Positions 44,062 to 53,097 of a stretch of 64,000 bases of DNA are shown here, piece after piece; positions within the stretch are counted from its first letter, which is position 1; every line of letters begins with the position of its first letter. The stretch comes from Candidatus Gastranaerophilales bacterium (GTDB taxonomy: Bacteria > Cyanobacteriota > Vampirovibrionia > Gastranaerophilales > Gastranaerophilaceae): the NCBI GenBank assembly GCA_947624645.1, contig CANQLG010000003.1:38493-102492 (forward strand), in the 5' to 3' direction. The notes under the pieces were generated by a model that was given only the letters and a program-made list of their open reading frames with translations, searched no databases and was not told the DNA's origin. The translations under genes were made by a program, and so were the position numbers.

Positions 44062-45807
44062 TTATAAAATGTTTGAAGTAACAGTGAAGTGGAATCTGCA
44101 AGTATCTCTGTCAGTACTTCCGCCCCAGTCAGGTAAACGCTTACCGATTGGGAAGCCCCAATATAAGTTAGCAGATATATACTTTGTTAACTTAACAACG
44201 ATACCGGGTCCGATACTTTGGAGATAATCGGCGCTACCGTCGATAAATCTGTCACCAAACCAGCCAAAATCATAGAAGCCTGCGAGTTGAATACTGTCAC
44301 TGATAAATTTATATTTTTCAGGTAAAATTGCTCTGAAACCGGGGATTGGGAATCTGTATTCAAAGCTTGCAGTAACACCATAGTCACCGATTCTGAAACC
44401 TTCATCATAACCTCTAACAGTAGATATACCGCCGAATTGCATAGCTTCTGATGCAAATAAGTGTCTGTTCGCATATTGACCGTTAACTTGTAAAATAGCC
44501 AATTGACCTTTAGGTAGAACTTGTAAACGAGCAGCACTTGCAGTACCTTTTAAGAAATTATTGCTTTGCATATCGCGAGCTTTATGGTAGTCTGACGCAT
44601 CAATCGGAATACCGGTTGAAACACCGCCGTTAAATAACCATCTGCCGTAATAATCATCCTTAACATCTGTTAAGCTTGCTTTTAAAACTCTTGATCTGTA
44701 TGCTGATGTAAGTACGTCATAAGGTGAAGTTGTTTCGGTATTACGTAAATCTAAAGTGATATCACCATATAATCTGTAATCTTCGCCTTTAGCCAATCTT
44801 CTTGATACACCGACGAATACGTCATGTGAATCACCTTTGATATTATAAGGTTTTAATGTTTTGCCTAATCTGACGTGAGAATATGAATAACCGATATTTA
44901 ATCTCGTATCATTTTTAGCTATCGGAATAGAGTACATACCGCCTGCACCAAAAGATCTTGATGATAGAGCAACTGTACCCATTAATGTATCGCCGTGACC
45001 TGTTACGTCATGCAAACCTGCGTATAAAACGCCTCTTTGAGTACCTATTAATTCTCTGCCCTGATTATCGTATCTTAAATCCAAGTTAAGCGGGAATCTG
45101 TCTTTTACATCCAAAGTAACGTCTGAAAATTCTTCTGATTCTTCATTATCTGCAAAAGAAACGGCACCTTTCATGTATTCTTCGCCGTTCATATCGGTCA
45201 ATGCGTTACGTACATTATTAACATTAAGTACTTTTCCGGGTTCTATATTATTATCTTTTAAATAATGTTTATTTAAATAAGAAGATCTTTCCCAATGACC
45301 GGGGTTAATTTCGATGTTACCGTATTTACCTTCCAAAATTTTGATTTCAATGTTTCCGTTTTTAACTTTTTGCGGAGGTAAATAAGCGACCGTAGAAACG
45401 TAGCCTCTTGATTGATAGTAATCCGTTATTTCGTTAGCGGAAATAATGAGGTCGTTAATAGTTACCTGTTGACCGATTTTAAAATCTACGAGTCTCATTA
45501 ATACATAAGTAGGGAAAACAGTGTTTCCTGTAATATTAATGCTGTTTAATTTAAAAGAAACCTGCTCCGTATTAAGAAGATCCATTTTTTGTTTAACTTC
45601 TTCTTCAATGTAAGCGGGATCTTTTGTTTTAGCAAATTCTTTTTGTTCAGCATGCAATTTTCTTGCGTCAACAAAGTTTGAGTTATCTATCAAACCCGGG
45701 TCATAACTGCCCTGGTTGACAAATGTATTACCGTCAACTGCAAATGAGCTTGCTCCTATCATGCACATAGCGCAAATAATGCTTGTTTTTTCCAGTATTC
45801 TTTTCAT
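44062..45807 (-). CDS. TpsB two-partner secretion transporter (ShlB/FhaC family)
   Basis: TpsB proteins are outer-membrane barrels that export a large partner adhesin. The 581-residue protein has a signal peptide (M-K-R-I-L-E-K-T-S ending S-F-A), an N-terminal helix region, two POTRA domains (about 70-230) and a 16-strand barrel. The conserved L6 loop motif V-R-G-Y-D-E-G is present, and the C-terminus ends in an aromatic/hydrophobic strand. AGGA precedes the ATG. The partner gene lies divergently, 415 bases away, whereas TPS genes are usually in one operon. Confidence 0.93.
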   Translation of the reverse strand: MKRILEKTSIICAMCMIGASSFAVDGNTFVNQGSYDPGLIDNSNFVDARKLHAEQKEFAKTKDPAYIEEEVKQKMDLLNTEQVSFKLNSINITGNTVFPTYVLMRLVDFKIGQQVTINDLIISANEITDYYQSRGYVSTVAYLPPQKVKNGNIEIKILEGKYGNIEINPGHWERSSYLNKHYLKDNNIEPGKVLNVNNVRNALTDMNGEEYMKGAVSFADNEESEEFSDVTLDVKDRFPLNLDLRYDNQGRELIGTQRGVLYAGLHDVTGHGDTLMGTVALSSRSFGAGGMYSIPIAKNDTRLNIGYSYSHVRLGKTLKPYNIKGDSHDVFVGVSRRLAKGEDYRLYGDITLDLRNTETTSPYDVLTSAYRSRVLKASLTDVKDDYYGRWLFNGGVSTGIPIDASDYHKARDMQSNNFLKGTASAARLQVLPKGQLAILQVNGQYANRHLFASEAMQFGGISTVRGYDEGFRIGDYGVTASFEYRFPIPGFRAILPEKYKFISDSIQLAGFYDFGWFGDRFIDGSADYLQSIGPGIVVKLTKYISANLYWGFPIGKRLPDWGGSTDRDTCRFHFTVTSNIL

Positions 45808-46222
45808 TGTCCTACTCTCTATATAATTTTATTAAATTTTATATATTTATTTTATATAATAACAGAAAAAAATATACAATAATAAAATATGTAGTTTTGT
45901 TATGATATTTTGTTCTTTTTTTATATAATTGCGTTTACTTTAAATATGAACATGAAATATTTTGCCGTTATGTTTTACTATTTATAACATAACTTAACAT
46001 TTATTATAGTATATTACTTTTTTTCAAATTAGTGATAAACTTTTTATATTAGATATTTATTTTATAATTTGAATAGAATAAATAATTCTAATAATAAAAA
46101 GTAAAGATTTCGCAACATTAAAAAAAAAATTGGCAAAAGCTAGCAAATTTTTTTTTGAGGTTGTTTATATTCAGTACAAAATTAAAAAGTAATAAAGCAT
46201 GTAACATAAAGGAAAGAGGAAC
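45808..46222. promoter_or_regulatory. 415-bp divergent intergenic region between tpsB-like and tpsA-like genes
   Basis: No gene is seen. It is extremely AT-rich and must hold promoters for both directions. A perfect 8-bp inverted repeat, GTTATGTT (45967-45974) with AACATAAC (45986-45993), is the best operator candidate. I could not assign convincing -35/-10 pairs. Confidence 0.4.
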
Positions 46223-48283
46223 ATGAAAAAACTTTTAAGCACAACATTAGCAGCAGGCGTATTCGCTGCTATGAGTATAACCCCTGTATTAGCGGCAGTA
46301 GAAGCCGGAACATTGCCTCAACAATGGATGGGAGGCGGACACACCAACAGTAATGTTGATATTACATCAGGAGCTAATAACCATGGCGGCAACGATATGA
46401 ATGTTAAAATCCAAGGCGGTCAAGGTTCAGTTGGTCAAGCATATTGGGACAGTTTTAATGTAGGTTCTCAATCAAAAGTTAATTTTGAATTTTCGGGTCA
46501 TAACCAAACAGCATTAAACCAAGTGCTTGGTTCTAATGTATCAGAGATATACGGGCAAATTACAAACAGCAGCTGCCCGGGCTGCGGTCAAGATTTTGCA
46601 GGCACCGGTAAAGTTTTATTAATTAACCCTAACGGTGTATTATTTGGTTCCGGCGCAAATGTTAATTTGAACTCATTCACCGTATCAAATATGAATGCTG
46701 TTTATGATCAAGGATCAAAAACTTTAAAATTAACAAAAGATGCAGAACATACCGGCAGAGGTATTGAAGTTTCCGATAAAGCTACTATCCACGGTGATAA
46801 AGGCGTAACCTTTGCAACGGATGATCAGGTATTATTATACAAAGGCTCTAAAATTTCTACCGGTTTAGGCAACAACGGTAACAGCCAAGATTTAGCCGAA
46901 AACGGTGAAATCAATTCCGGCTACGGCAGAGCTAAAATTATTACATCAGACGGTGTAAATTTTGTTTACTTCAATAACGGTGGTGTAAAAGAAATGCAAG
47001 TAGATGCAAAGTCCGTTTCTGCCGATAAAATGACTATTTCACTTGAAGGTGAAATTGAAGCAGGAAACATAGATATCCGTAATTATTCTACCAATAATGC
47101 AAGTGAACTTAGTGTAAATGGTGCAGTATTAAAAGCAACAAAAGCTTCGCATGGTGCAGACGGTAGTATTTTATTAACGGCTTCAAATACTGTTAGAGTT
47201 AATGATTCTACATTTAAAACTTCAAATGCGGCAGGTGCCGAAGGCAGAACTGAAGGCGGAAATGTTAAAATTCAATCCGGAAACAGAACAAACGTTGGCG
47301 CAAATATTGATGCAACAGGTGATGTCGTTATTTATAGTACAAACGGCTTAGCTCAATTTGCAGGCGGTACAATAACGGCAGGTAAAAACGTTAATGTTAC
47401 TTCCGATAAAAATCTTGCAAGTATCGTAACTGATAAAGGCGACGGCAAAAATGTTAAATCAAATGTTACGGCTCAAAATGTTAACATAAAAGGCGGCGCA
47501 AGAGCTGATGTTCAAGCAACACTTACCGCTCGTGAAAATATTAACATTGAAGGCGGCGCTGTTAACTTCGATAACTCAAGCTTAACCGCAGCAGGCAAAA
47601 TCTCCGCTAAATCAACAAGTGGTGATATCGCATCTGCCGGTAGTACTTATACAAATATGAACGGAAGTAAAGTTGAAATGGATTCCGCTAAAGATATTAA
47701 TGTCAAATTCAATGGTGTCGATAACGAAGAAAAAGGTTTAGTTGCAAAAGCTCAAAATAATCTTTCTATTGATACCGAAGGTAAATTATCAATTTCATCT
47801 CTCTGGGCTGACCAAGGTGATATGACTTTAAAATCTGACGGTTTAATTGCCGGAAAAGATTATGTTCAAGACGGATGGAAAATTCCTTCTGACCAATCAG
47901 GTAATCGTTCATTCTTATATGTATTAAACGGTAAATTTAGATCAGAAGACAGAAACGGTAATGAGAACTATGATGTTACGTTATCCGATTCTCCTACTGA
48001 TAACAATACAAAAAATGCAAGACATCATATTCAAGATAAACAAGGCGTTAATAAGTTTGTGTTGATTAATAAAAGAGATAGAGCTGCTGATGAACCCGGA
48101 CCTGATATCGGACCCAGCACCATAATCTCAGCTGATACTTCACAATCTCAATACTTAAACAAATTACCTCGTCAACCTGAAGTATTCAACAACAAAACAG
48201 TTGTTAATAACGGAAGAACAAATTTAGTTGATGTATTCGCAGCAGCTAGTCAGATTGAAATCGAAGATGATGAAGAAGAATAA
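46223..48283 (+). CDS. TpsA-like secreted protein with filamentous haemagglutinin N-terminal (TPS) domain
   Basis: The 686-residue protein has a signal peptide (ending V-L-A-A) and then the haemagglutination-activity TPS domain (about 30-170), recognised by A-Y-W-D-S-F-N-V-G and the I-N-P-N-G-V-L-F-G motif. A Cys-Pro-Gly-Cys pair lies within the TPS domain, as in some FHA-type proteins. The rest is a beta-helix-like, Asn/Gly-rich repeat region, ending with an acidic tail (E-D-D-E-E-E). It is short for an adhesin. It is presumably exported by the divergent TpsB. AAAGAGG precedes the ATG and a terminator follows. Confidence 0.9.
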   Translation: MKKLLSTTLAAGVFAAMSITPVLAAVEAGTLPQQWMGGGHTNSNVDITSGANNHGGNDMNVKIQGGQGSVGQAYWDSFNVGSQSKVNFEFSGHNQTALNQVLGSNVSEIYGQITNSSCPGCGQDFAGTGKVLLINPNGVLFGSGANVNLNSFTVSNMNAVYDQGSKTLKLTKDAEHTGRGIEVSDKATIHGDKGVTFATDDQVLLYKGSKISTGLGNNGNSQDLAENGEINSGYGRAKIITSDGVNFVYFNNGGVKEMQVDAKSVSADKMTISLEGEIEAGNIDIRNYSTNNASELSVNGAVLKATKASHGADGSILLTASNTVRVNDSTFKTSNAAGAEGRTEGGNVKIQSGNRTNVGANIDATGDVVIYSTNGLAQFAGGTITAGKNVNVTSDKNLASIVTDKGDGKNVKSNVTAQNVNIKGGARADVQATLTARENINIEGGAVNFDNSSLTAAGKISAKSTSGDIASAGSTYTNMNGSKVEMDSAKDINVKFNGVDNEEKGLVAKAQNNLSIDTEGKLSISSLWADQGDMTLKSDGLIAGKDYVQDGWKIPSDQSGNRSFLYVLNGKFRSEDRNGNENYDVTLSDSPTDNNTKNARHHIQDKQGVNKFVLINKRDRAADEPGPDIGPSTIISADTSQSQYLNKLPRQPEVFNNKTVVNNGRTNLVDVFAAASQIEIEDDEEE

Positions 48284-48302
48284 TAAATAATCTTCAATAA
48301 AC

Positions 48303-48333
48303 AAAAAGGAGTCTTATTTAAGGCTCCTTTTTT
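48303..48333 (+). terminator. Intrinsic terminator after the tpsA-like gene
   Basis: AAAAGGAG (48304-48311) pairs with CTCCTTTT (48324-48331) and is followed by a T run. Confidence 0.85.
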
Positions 48334-48392
48334 ATTTGACTTAAATATTTTATCAGGTTAACATGATAGAAAAATTGCGGGGATATTATCTG

Positions 48393-50147
48393 ATGAAATA
48401 TAAAATCTGTTTATTATTAATAGCAGTATTTATAGGCAATATAAGCCTTGGACAATCAGGCAGAGTTCAGCAACAGCCTTTCAAAAGACCTACTGCCATT
48501 CAATCTACTAATATGGTATTTAAGGATACAAATTATAATTTAAAAAATGATTATACTTTAGCTATTAATGAGCTTCGAAACAGAATTAAAATTGAGCCGA
48601 ATAATTATGAATTAAATGTTTCTCTTACGGAATTGTATATAAAAACAAAACAGTTTGATAACGCTTTTGAAGAATTGATTTTTTTATGTAATCTGTCAAA
48701 ACAAAATAAATTAGATTTTGAAACAAAAGAAGAAATCAATAGACTGTTGGAAAAAACAAAACGAAATGCCAAATATGATGCTGATTCAAATGCTTTATAT
48801 ATTGATATTGCTTTAATGTCTTTAATAATGGATGAAACGGAAAATGCAGAAAAATATATTATTTTGGCATCTCAAGGTGCTGCAAATAATAGTATTCTTA
48901 AAAAAGCAACTGATTATATTCTTCAAAACGAAACAAATCCTCAAAAAGTTATTAATTTATGCAACAGTATAATTGCCAAAAATCCAAATGATATTAAAAT
49001 AAGAAAATTAAAGGCGTTAAATCTTGTTCAGACGAAAAATTCAGATGAGGCGATTGAAGAATATCAGAATATTTTAACGATTAATCCGGATGATAAAGAT
49101 TCAAAATATTATCTTTATAAATTGTTAACGGAAAAAAACTACTCACAAAAGGATATAATTAAAAAATTGTATTCTAAAAACACTGCTGATACCGAAAAAA
49201 TATATTCGGAGCTTGCTGAAATTCTCTATAAAAATAATAATATATCCGAGGCAAAAAAATATGCTGCGGTTTTGAGTGAGAAATTTCCTCAAAATGAGAC
49301 AGGACATATGATTTTAGCGGAAATATATCAAAAAGAAGGCAATCTGGAAGCATCTTATGAGGCTTTGACTAAATTGCGAGATACGGCAGACAGCAGCGAA
49401 GCGGTTGCTAAATATAATGTACTTATGGCTAAATTATCCGATAAACCCGTAGAACAAGCCAAGTCTTTAATGTCAACGGGCCTGTATCAACAGGCATTAG
49501 ATGTTTTAGATAGTGCCAATCAGGAAAATTTGTACGTTATTTTAACTCAGGTTAAGGCTCAATATTTGCTCGGTAATAAACAAGCTTCTATGGAACTTCT
49601 TAATAAAGCTATGTCATTATATCCTGATAATTCCGATGTATACTGCTCTTTCGGCTGGGTATATCTTCAGGAAAAAGATATTGACAGTGCAAGAAAATAT
49701 ACCGATAATTCGTTAAAATTAAATCCCGAAAATGGTAATGCCAAAGAACTCTTGGATATGGTTAATCAGGCAGAATCAGATACTTATATGAATAAAATTA
49801 TATCCTATTATGAATCACAAAATTACTCTGAAGCAATGCGATTAATAGATGAAGCCATTAGTATAAATAATAAAGATTCTGCGTTGTATTTTTATAAAGC
49901 ACTGACATATATTGCACAAAATAACTATGCCGCTTCCACTGCCGCTTTATATAAAGCAGTTGAATTGGATAAAAATAATGCTACCGCATATTTTTATTTG
50001 GGGCTGGCTTTTGATAATTTGTCCGAACAAAAAAATGCACTGGAATATTATACTCATTATGTTAATATGCTTTCGGCGGATGATTATCTTGAAACAGAAC
50101 GAAAAGAATATGCAACAGCAAGAATTAATCAGCTTAACAAACATTGA
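48393..50147 (+). CDS. Secreted TPR-repeat protein
   Basis: I prefer the ATG at 48393, which gives a clean signal peptide (M-K-Y-K-I-C-L-L-L-I-A-V ending near G-Q-S) with GGGGA upstream; the in-frame ATG at 48363 would add ten residues. The protein of 584 residues is an array of tetratricopeptide repeats, with typical A/G-Y/F-P spacing such as 'LKLNPENGNAKELL' and 'AVELDKNNATAYFYLG' near the C-terminus. TPR proteins act as scaffolds. Nearby TPS genes raise the possibility of a role in envelope export, but this is only context. Confidence 0.85.
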   Translation: MKYKICLLLIAVFIGNISLGQSGRVQQQPFKRPTAIQSTNMVFKDTNYNLKNDYTLAINELRNRIKIEPNNYELNVSLTELYIKTKQFDNAFEELIFLCNLSKQNKLDFETKEEINRLLEKTKRNAKYDADSNALYIDIALMSLIMDETENAEKYIILASQGAANNSILKKATDYILQNETNPQKVINLCNSIIAKNPNDIKIRKLKALNLVQTKNSDEAIEEYQNILTINPDDKDSKYYLYKLLTEKNYSQKDIIKKLYSKNTADTEKIYSELAEILYKNNNISEAKKYAAVLSEKFPQNETGHMILAEIYQKEGNLEASYEALTKLRDTADSSEAVAKYNVLMAKLSDKPVEQAKSLMSTGLYQQALDVLDSANQENLYVILTQVKAQYLLGNKQASMELLNKAMSLYPDNSDVYCSFGWVYLQEKDIDSARKYTDNSLKLNPENGNAKELLDMVNQAESDTYMNKIISYYESQNYSEAMRLIDEAISINNKDSALYFYKALTYIAQNNYAASTAALYKAVELDKNNATAYFYLGLAFDNLSEQKNALEYYTHYVNMLSADDYLETERKEYATARINQLNKH

Positions 50148-50188
50148 TATTTATACAAAAAATTATTTGAATTTGCTATCATATAGTA

Positions 50189-50449
50189 ATGGATATCTTA
50201 AAAACTTTTGAAATATTTTTGTCAGCGCCTTTGAGCTTAATCCACAAACGAAACATAAAAATAATGCATGTGGAAACCAATATTTTTGCTCAAAAATTGC
50301 CTGTCGATATTAATATTGATAATGATATTCAATTGACGGTATATAATAATCAGAAAGTATACAAACTGCTTTCAAGCGTAATATATAAGAAAAAACATAA
50401 AGATGAAAATAACAAAAGCCAAGTTTTTAATAAGTTGTCCGTCAATTAA
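50189..50449 (+). CDS. Hypothetical small protein, leaderless candidate
   Basis: The 86-residue protein has no recognised domain; hydrophobic N-terminal residues are followed by a mixed beta-rich middle and a basic end. An extended -10 (TGC-TATCAT, 50174-50182) ends six bases before the ATG, with no ribosome binding site. It overlaps engB by 47 bases, which supports a translated unit upstream of engB, although spurious ORF status cannot be excluded. Confidence 0.5.
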   Translation: MDILKTFEIFLSAPLSLIHKRNIKIMHVETNIFAQKLPVDINIDNDIQLTVYNNQKVYKLLSSVIYKKKHKDENNKSQVFNKLSVN

Positions 50450-50975
50450 AGAGTGTCCCGAGCTTAATCTGCCCGAATTTGCTCTTATCGGCAGGTCTAA
50501 TGTCGGCAAATCATCTTTTATTAACTCCGTTGTTAATATAAAAGGGCTTGCAAAAACAAGTAATACCCCCGGAAAAACAAAACTTATAAACCTTTTTAGC
50601 ATAAATGATAAATTTATTTTTGCTGATTTGCCTGGCTACGGATTTGCAAAAGTATCCGCTAAAACCCAAAACCAATGGCAAAAAAATCTTGAAAATTACC
50701 TCTTAAAAAGGAATTCAATTGTAAGTTTAATTCAGTTTATTGATTCAAGAATCCCTTTACAGCAAAACGATTTGCAAATGATTCAATGGATTAAATATAA
50801 TAATCTCCCTTGTTTTATTGTTGCTTCTAAAACAGATAAAATTTCTAAAGCTCAAGCACTGACATTTTGCCAAAAACTTCAATCACAATTTGATTTAAAT
50901 GTTTTTCCTTTTTCTAAAACCGATAACTTCTCTAAAGAACAAATATTATCTTATATGGAAAGTTTAATTATTTAG
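50403..50975 (+). CDS. engB: Ribosome biogenesis GTPase EngB/YsxC
   Basis: EngB is an essential GTPase for large-subunit assembly. The 190-residue protein has G1 in A-L-I-G-R-S-N-V-G-K-S-S (residues 27-38), the T-N-T/S-T-P-G-K-T-x-L-I-N switch I pattern (S-N-T-P-G-K-T-K-L-I-N), G3 D-L-P-G-Y-G-F-A and G4 A-S-K-T-D-K. The overlap with the small upstream gene suggests co-transcription. Its end overlaps the convergent membrane protein gene by eight bases. Confidence 0.95.
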   Translation: MKITKAKFLISCPSIKECPELNLPEFALIGRSNVGKSSFINSVVNIKGLAKTSNTPGKTKLINLFSINDKFIFADLPGYGFAKVSAKTQNQWQKNLENYLLKRNSIVSLIQFIDSRIPLQQNDLQMIQWIKYNNLPCFIVASKTDKISKAQALTFCQKLQSQFDLNVFPFSKTDNFSKEQILSYMESLII

Positions 50976-51381
50976 TATTTTCCAGAAATTTACGAATACA
51001 TTGCTGTACGGTATTTGGGGTTGAAAGCTTTGATAAATTAGCTGATTTTTGTTTTTTAGGTTCAATCATGGCTGTTTTTTCCGCTTCAACATATTCGTTT
51101 TTTATTTTTAATTCTTCGACTGATTCATTTTTGTTATTATCATCGGAGTTGATTGATTTTTTTCTTTTTATTACAAGAAGAATTATAACTAATAACAATA
51201 TTCCCGCAAACATAATTCCGAAAGAAACAAGTGATTTCCCTGCCACATATTCGATTTCTGACGGCAATTTTTCCTGCACCTCGGGTACTGGCGGGATTTG
51301 CATATCATCTCCTATCGGAGTCAATTCAATCATACCATCTTCAGGATTATCAATTGCTATTAGAACAGGTGTGTTATACAT
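50968..51381 (-). CDS. Hypothetical single-pass membrane protein
   Basis: The 137-residue protein has an acidic/proline-rich N-terminal segment (about 1-45), one transmembrane helix (about 52-70) and a basic then mixed-charge C-terminal tail ending in a helix. No signal peptide, so the topology probably places the N-terminus outside. It overlaps the 3' end of the RNase G/E gene by eight bases and is in the same operon. Function unknown; the coupling to RNase G/E might reflect a membrane anchor for the RNase, which is inference. Confidence 0.65.
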   Translation of the reverse strand: MYNTPVLIAIDNPEDGMIELTPIGDDMQIPPVPEVQEKLPSEIEYVAGKSLVSFGIMFAGILLLVIILLVIKRKKSINSDDNNKNESVEELKIKNEYVEAEKTAMIEPKKQKSANLSKLSTPNTVQQCIRKFLENTK

Positions 51382-53071
51382 TTACGACTTGTTCACTTTC
51401 TTGTATTTTTGCTGTCTTTGGCTTTCTACCCGGCTTTTTCTTTGGAGTTTCTTTTTTCTCGACCGCTGTTTGTTTCGGTTCAGATTTTTTTCTTCCTGCC
51501 GTTTTTCTTGGTTTCTTTTCTTTTGTTTTTGATTCGGTTTTTTCCGAAATTTCTTCTACGGGTTTTTCTTCCTTTACATAAGGCAATTCTTGTTGTACGG
51601 GTTCAATTTTTTGAGCCTGAGGTAGTAATTCATGTTGTTCTTCTTTATGCTCTTGTTCCTGAGGCTGTTGATAACCGTTATGTTTATTGAATTTTTTATT
51701 TTTTTGCTGGGCTTCGTTATTGTCATTTACATTTAACGGATTATTGTTCGGATTATTAAAAACTTTATTTTGTTTGTAGTTGGGGACTTTATTTTTTATT
51801 TGTTGAACAGGTACTTTTAATTTTGCTGCTTTTACTTTTATTTCGCCTTCAACTACGGGAGCAGAAAAATTCAAATCATCTGCAATGTATCCGCTGCCTT
51901 GGCAATGAGGACATTTTTTACCGAATATTTCTGATAAACTCTGCCCTTGTCTGTGTCTTGTTAATTCTACAAGACCAAGGTCTGATAATTGTCCCACTTG
52001 CGGTTTTGCTTTATCTTTTTCCAATGCAAGTTCCAATTCTTCCATAATGGCTAATTTGTCACGTCTGTTATTCATATCGATAAAGTCTACTATTACCATA
52101 CCGCCTATATTTCTGAGTCTTAGCTGACGTGCAATTTCATGTACGGCTTCCAAATTCGTTTTAACAATGGTTTCATCCTGTGTATTTGAACTTACAAATT
52201 TGCCGCTGTTAACATCTATTACAGTCAGAGCTTCCGTTGTTTGTACAAACAAATAGCCTCCGCTGGGCAGGTTTACTTTTGTTTGAAGAGCAGCTTTTAT
52301 TTCTTTTACAACTCCTGATGCAACCAAAAGGTTTTCTGAACCTTTATAAACGCTGACTTCTATGTTTTTATTCATGTTCCAATTTTGGAGAATTTGCTGT
52401 GTTCTGTGTACGCCGTATGCGGTATCAAGAATTATTTCATCAACATCTTCTGAGCATGCTTCTCTCATAACTCTGTATAATAAGTCTTGATCTCTGAATA
52501 ATAAGCTTGGTGCAGGTCTTGTTTCCGCTGCCGATACAATCGTATTCCATTTTTCAAGAAGTATTTCCATATCTTCCTGTATATCCGAGTCTGATTGTCC
52601 TTCCGCTTCAGTTCTTACTATTACCCCTAGTCCTACCGGTTTTAGCAGGCTTATTATTGATTTGAGTCTTGCTCTTTCTTTTGAATTAGTAATTTTTCTT
52701 GAAACATTAATTCCTGTTTCCTGCGGCATTAATACTAAAAATCTTCCCGGCAGACTTATTAATGTTGAAACTCTTGGACCTTTATGTCCTACCGGCTCTT
52801 TTACTACCTGTACTATAATCTTTTGTTTGGGTGAAAGTTTTTCTTTTAATGTTCCCTTGCCGATTGCATCATTTGCATGTAAAAATCCCATTTTGTCATA
52901 TCCGACATTTACAAATGCAGCATCAATACTTGGCAGAATATTATCTACCGTTGCTAAATATACGTCATTTAAGAGCATATCGCCCCTTTGTACGTAAAAC
53001 TCACAAATTTTTCCGTCTTCTATTACTGCCGCTATGTTGTCTCTTTCTGCTATAACTAATGCTTTTGACAT
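51374..53071 (-). CDS. rng: RNase G/E family endoribonuclease
   Basis: This enzyme processes rRNA and decays mRNA. The 565-residue protein starts with an S1-like domain (about 35-105). The catalytic core has Asp286 in T-V-I-D-V-N-S-G and Asp329 in V-I-V-D-F-I-D-M, spaced 43 residues as in E. coli RNase E. The zinc-link C-P-H-C is at 387-390. The remaining tail (about 405-565) is disordered, Lys/Pro/Glu/Gln-rich and suitable for partner or RNA binding. It neighbours the radical-SAM/DUF2344 fusion gene, a common arrangement. Confidence 0.95.
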   Translation of the reverse strand: MSKALVIAERDNIAAVIEDGKICEFYVQRGDMLLNDVYLATVDNILPSIDAAFVNVGYDKMGFLHANDAIGKGTLKEKLSPKQKIIVQVVKEPVGHKGPRVSTLISLPGRFLVLMPQETGINVSRKITNSKERARLKSIISLLKPVGLGVIVRTEAEGQSDSDIQEDMEILLEKWNTIVSAAETRPAPSLLFRDQDLLYRVMREACSEDVDEIILDTAYGVHRTQQILQNWNMNKNIEVSVYKGSENLLVASGVVKEIKAALQTKVNLPSGGYLFVQTTEALTVIDVNSGKFVSSNTQDETIVKTNLEAVHEIARQLRLRNIGGMVIVDFIDMNNRRDKLAIMEELELALEKDKAKPQVGQLSDLGLVELTRHRQGQSLSEIFGKKCPHCQGSGYIADDLNFSAPVVEGEIKVKAAKLKVPVQQIKNKVPNYKQNKVFNNPNNNPLNVNDNNEAQQKNKKFNKHNGYQQPQEQEHKEEQHELLPQAQKIEPVQQELPYVKEEKPVEEISEKTESKTKEKKPRKTAGRKKSEPKQTAVEKKETPKKKPGRKPKTAKIQESEQVVNV

Positions 53072-53097
53072 AAATTTTTCCTTTTCCGAATCCTTAT

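Noticed and set aside
51068..52047. Several plus-strand open frames opposite the RNase G/E gene
   Set aside because: They are antisense, overlap one another in different frames, and have low-complexity Phe/Leu/Ser content caused by the Lys/Glu-rich opposite strand.
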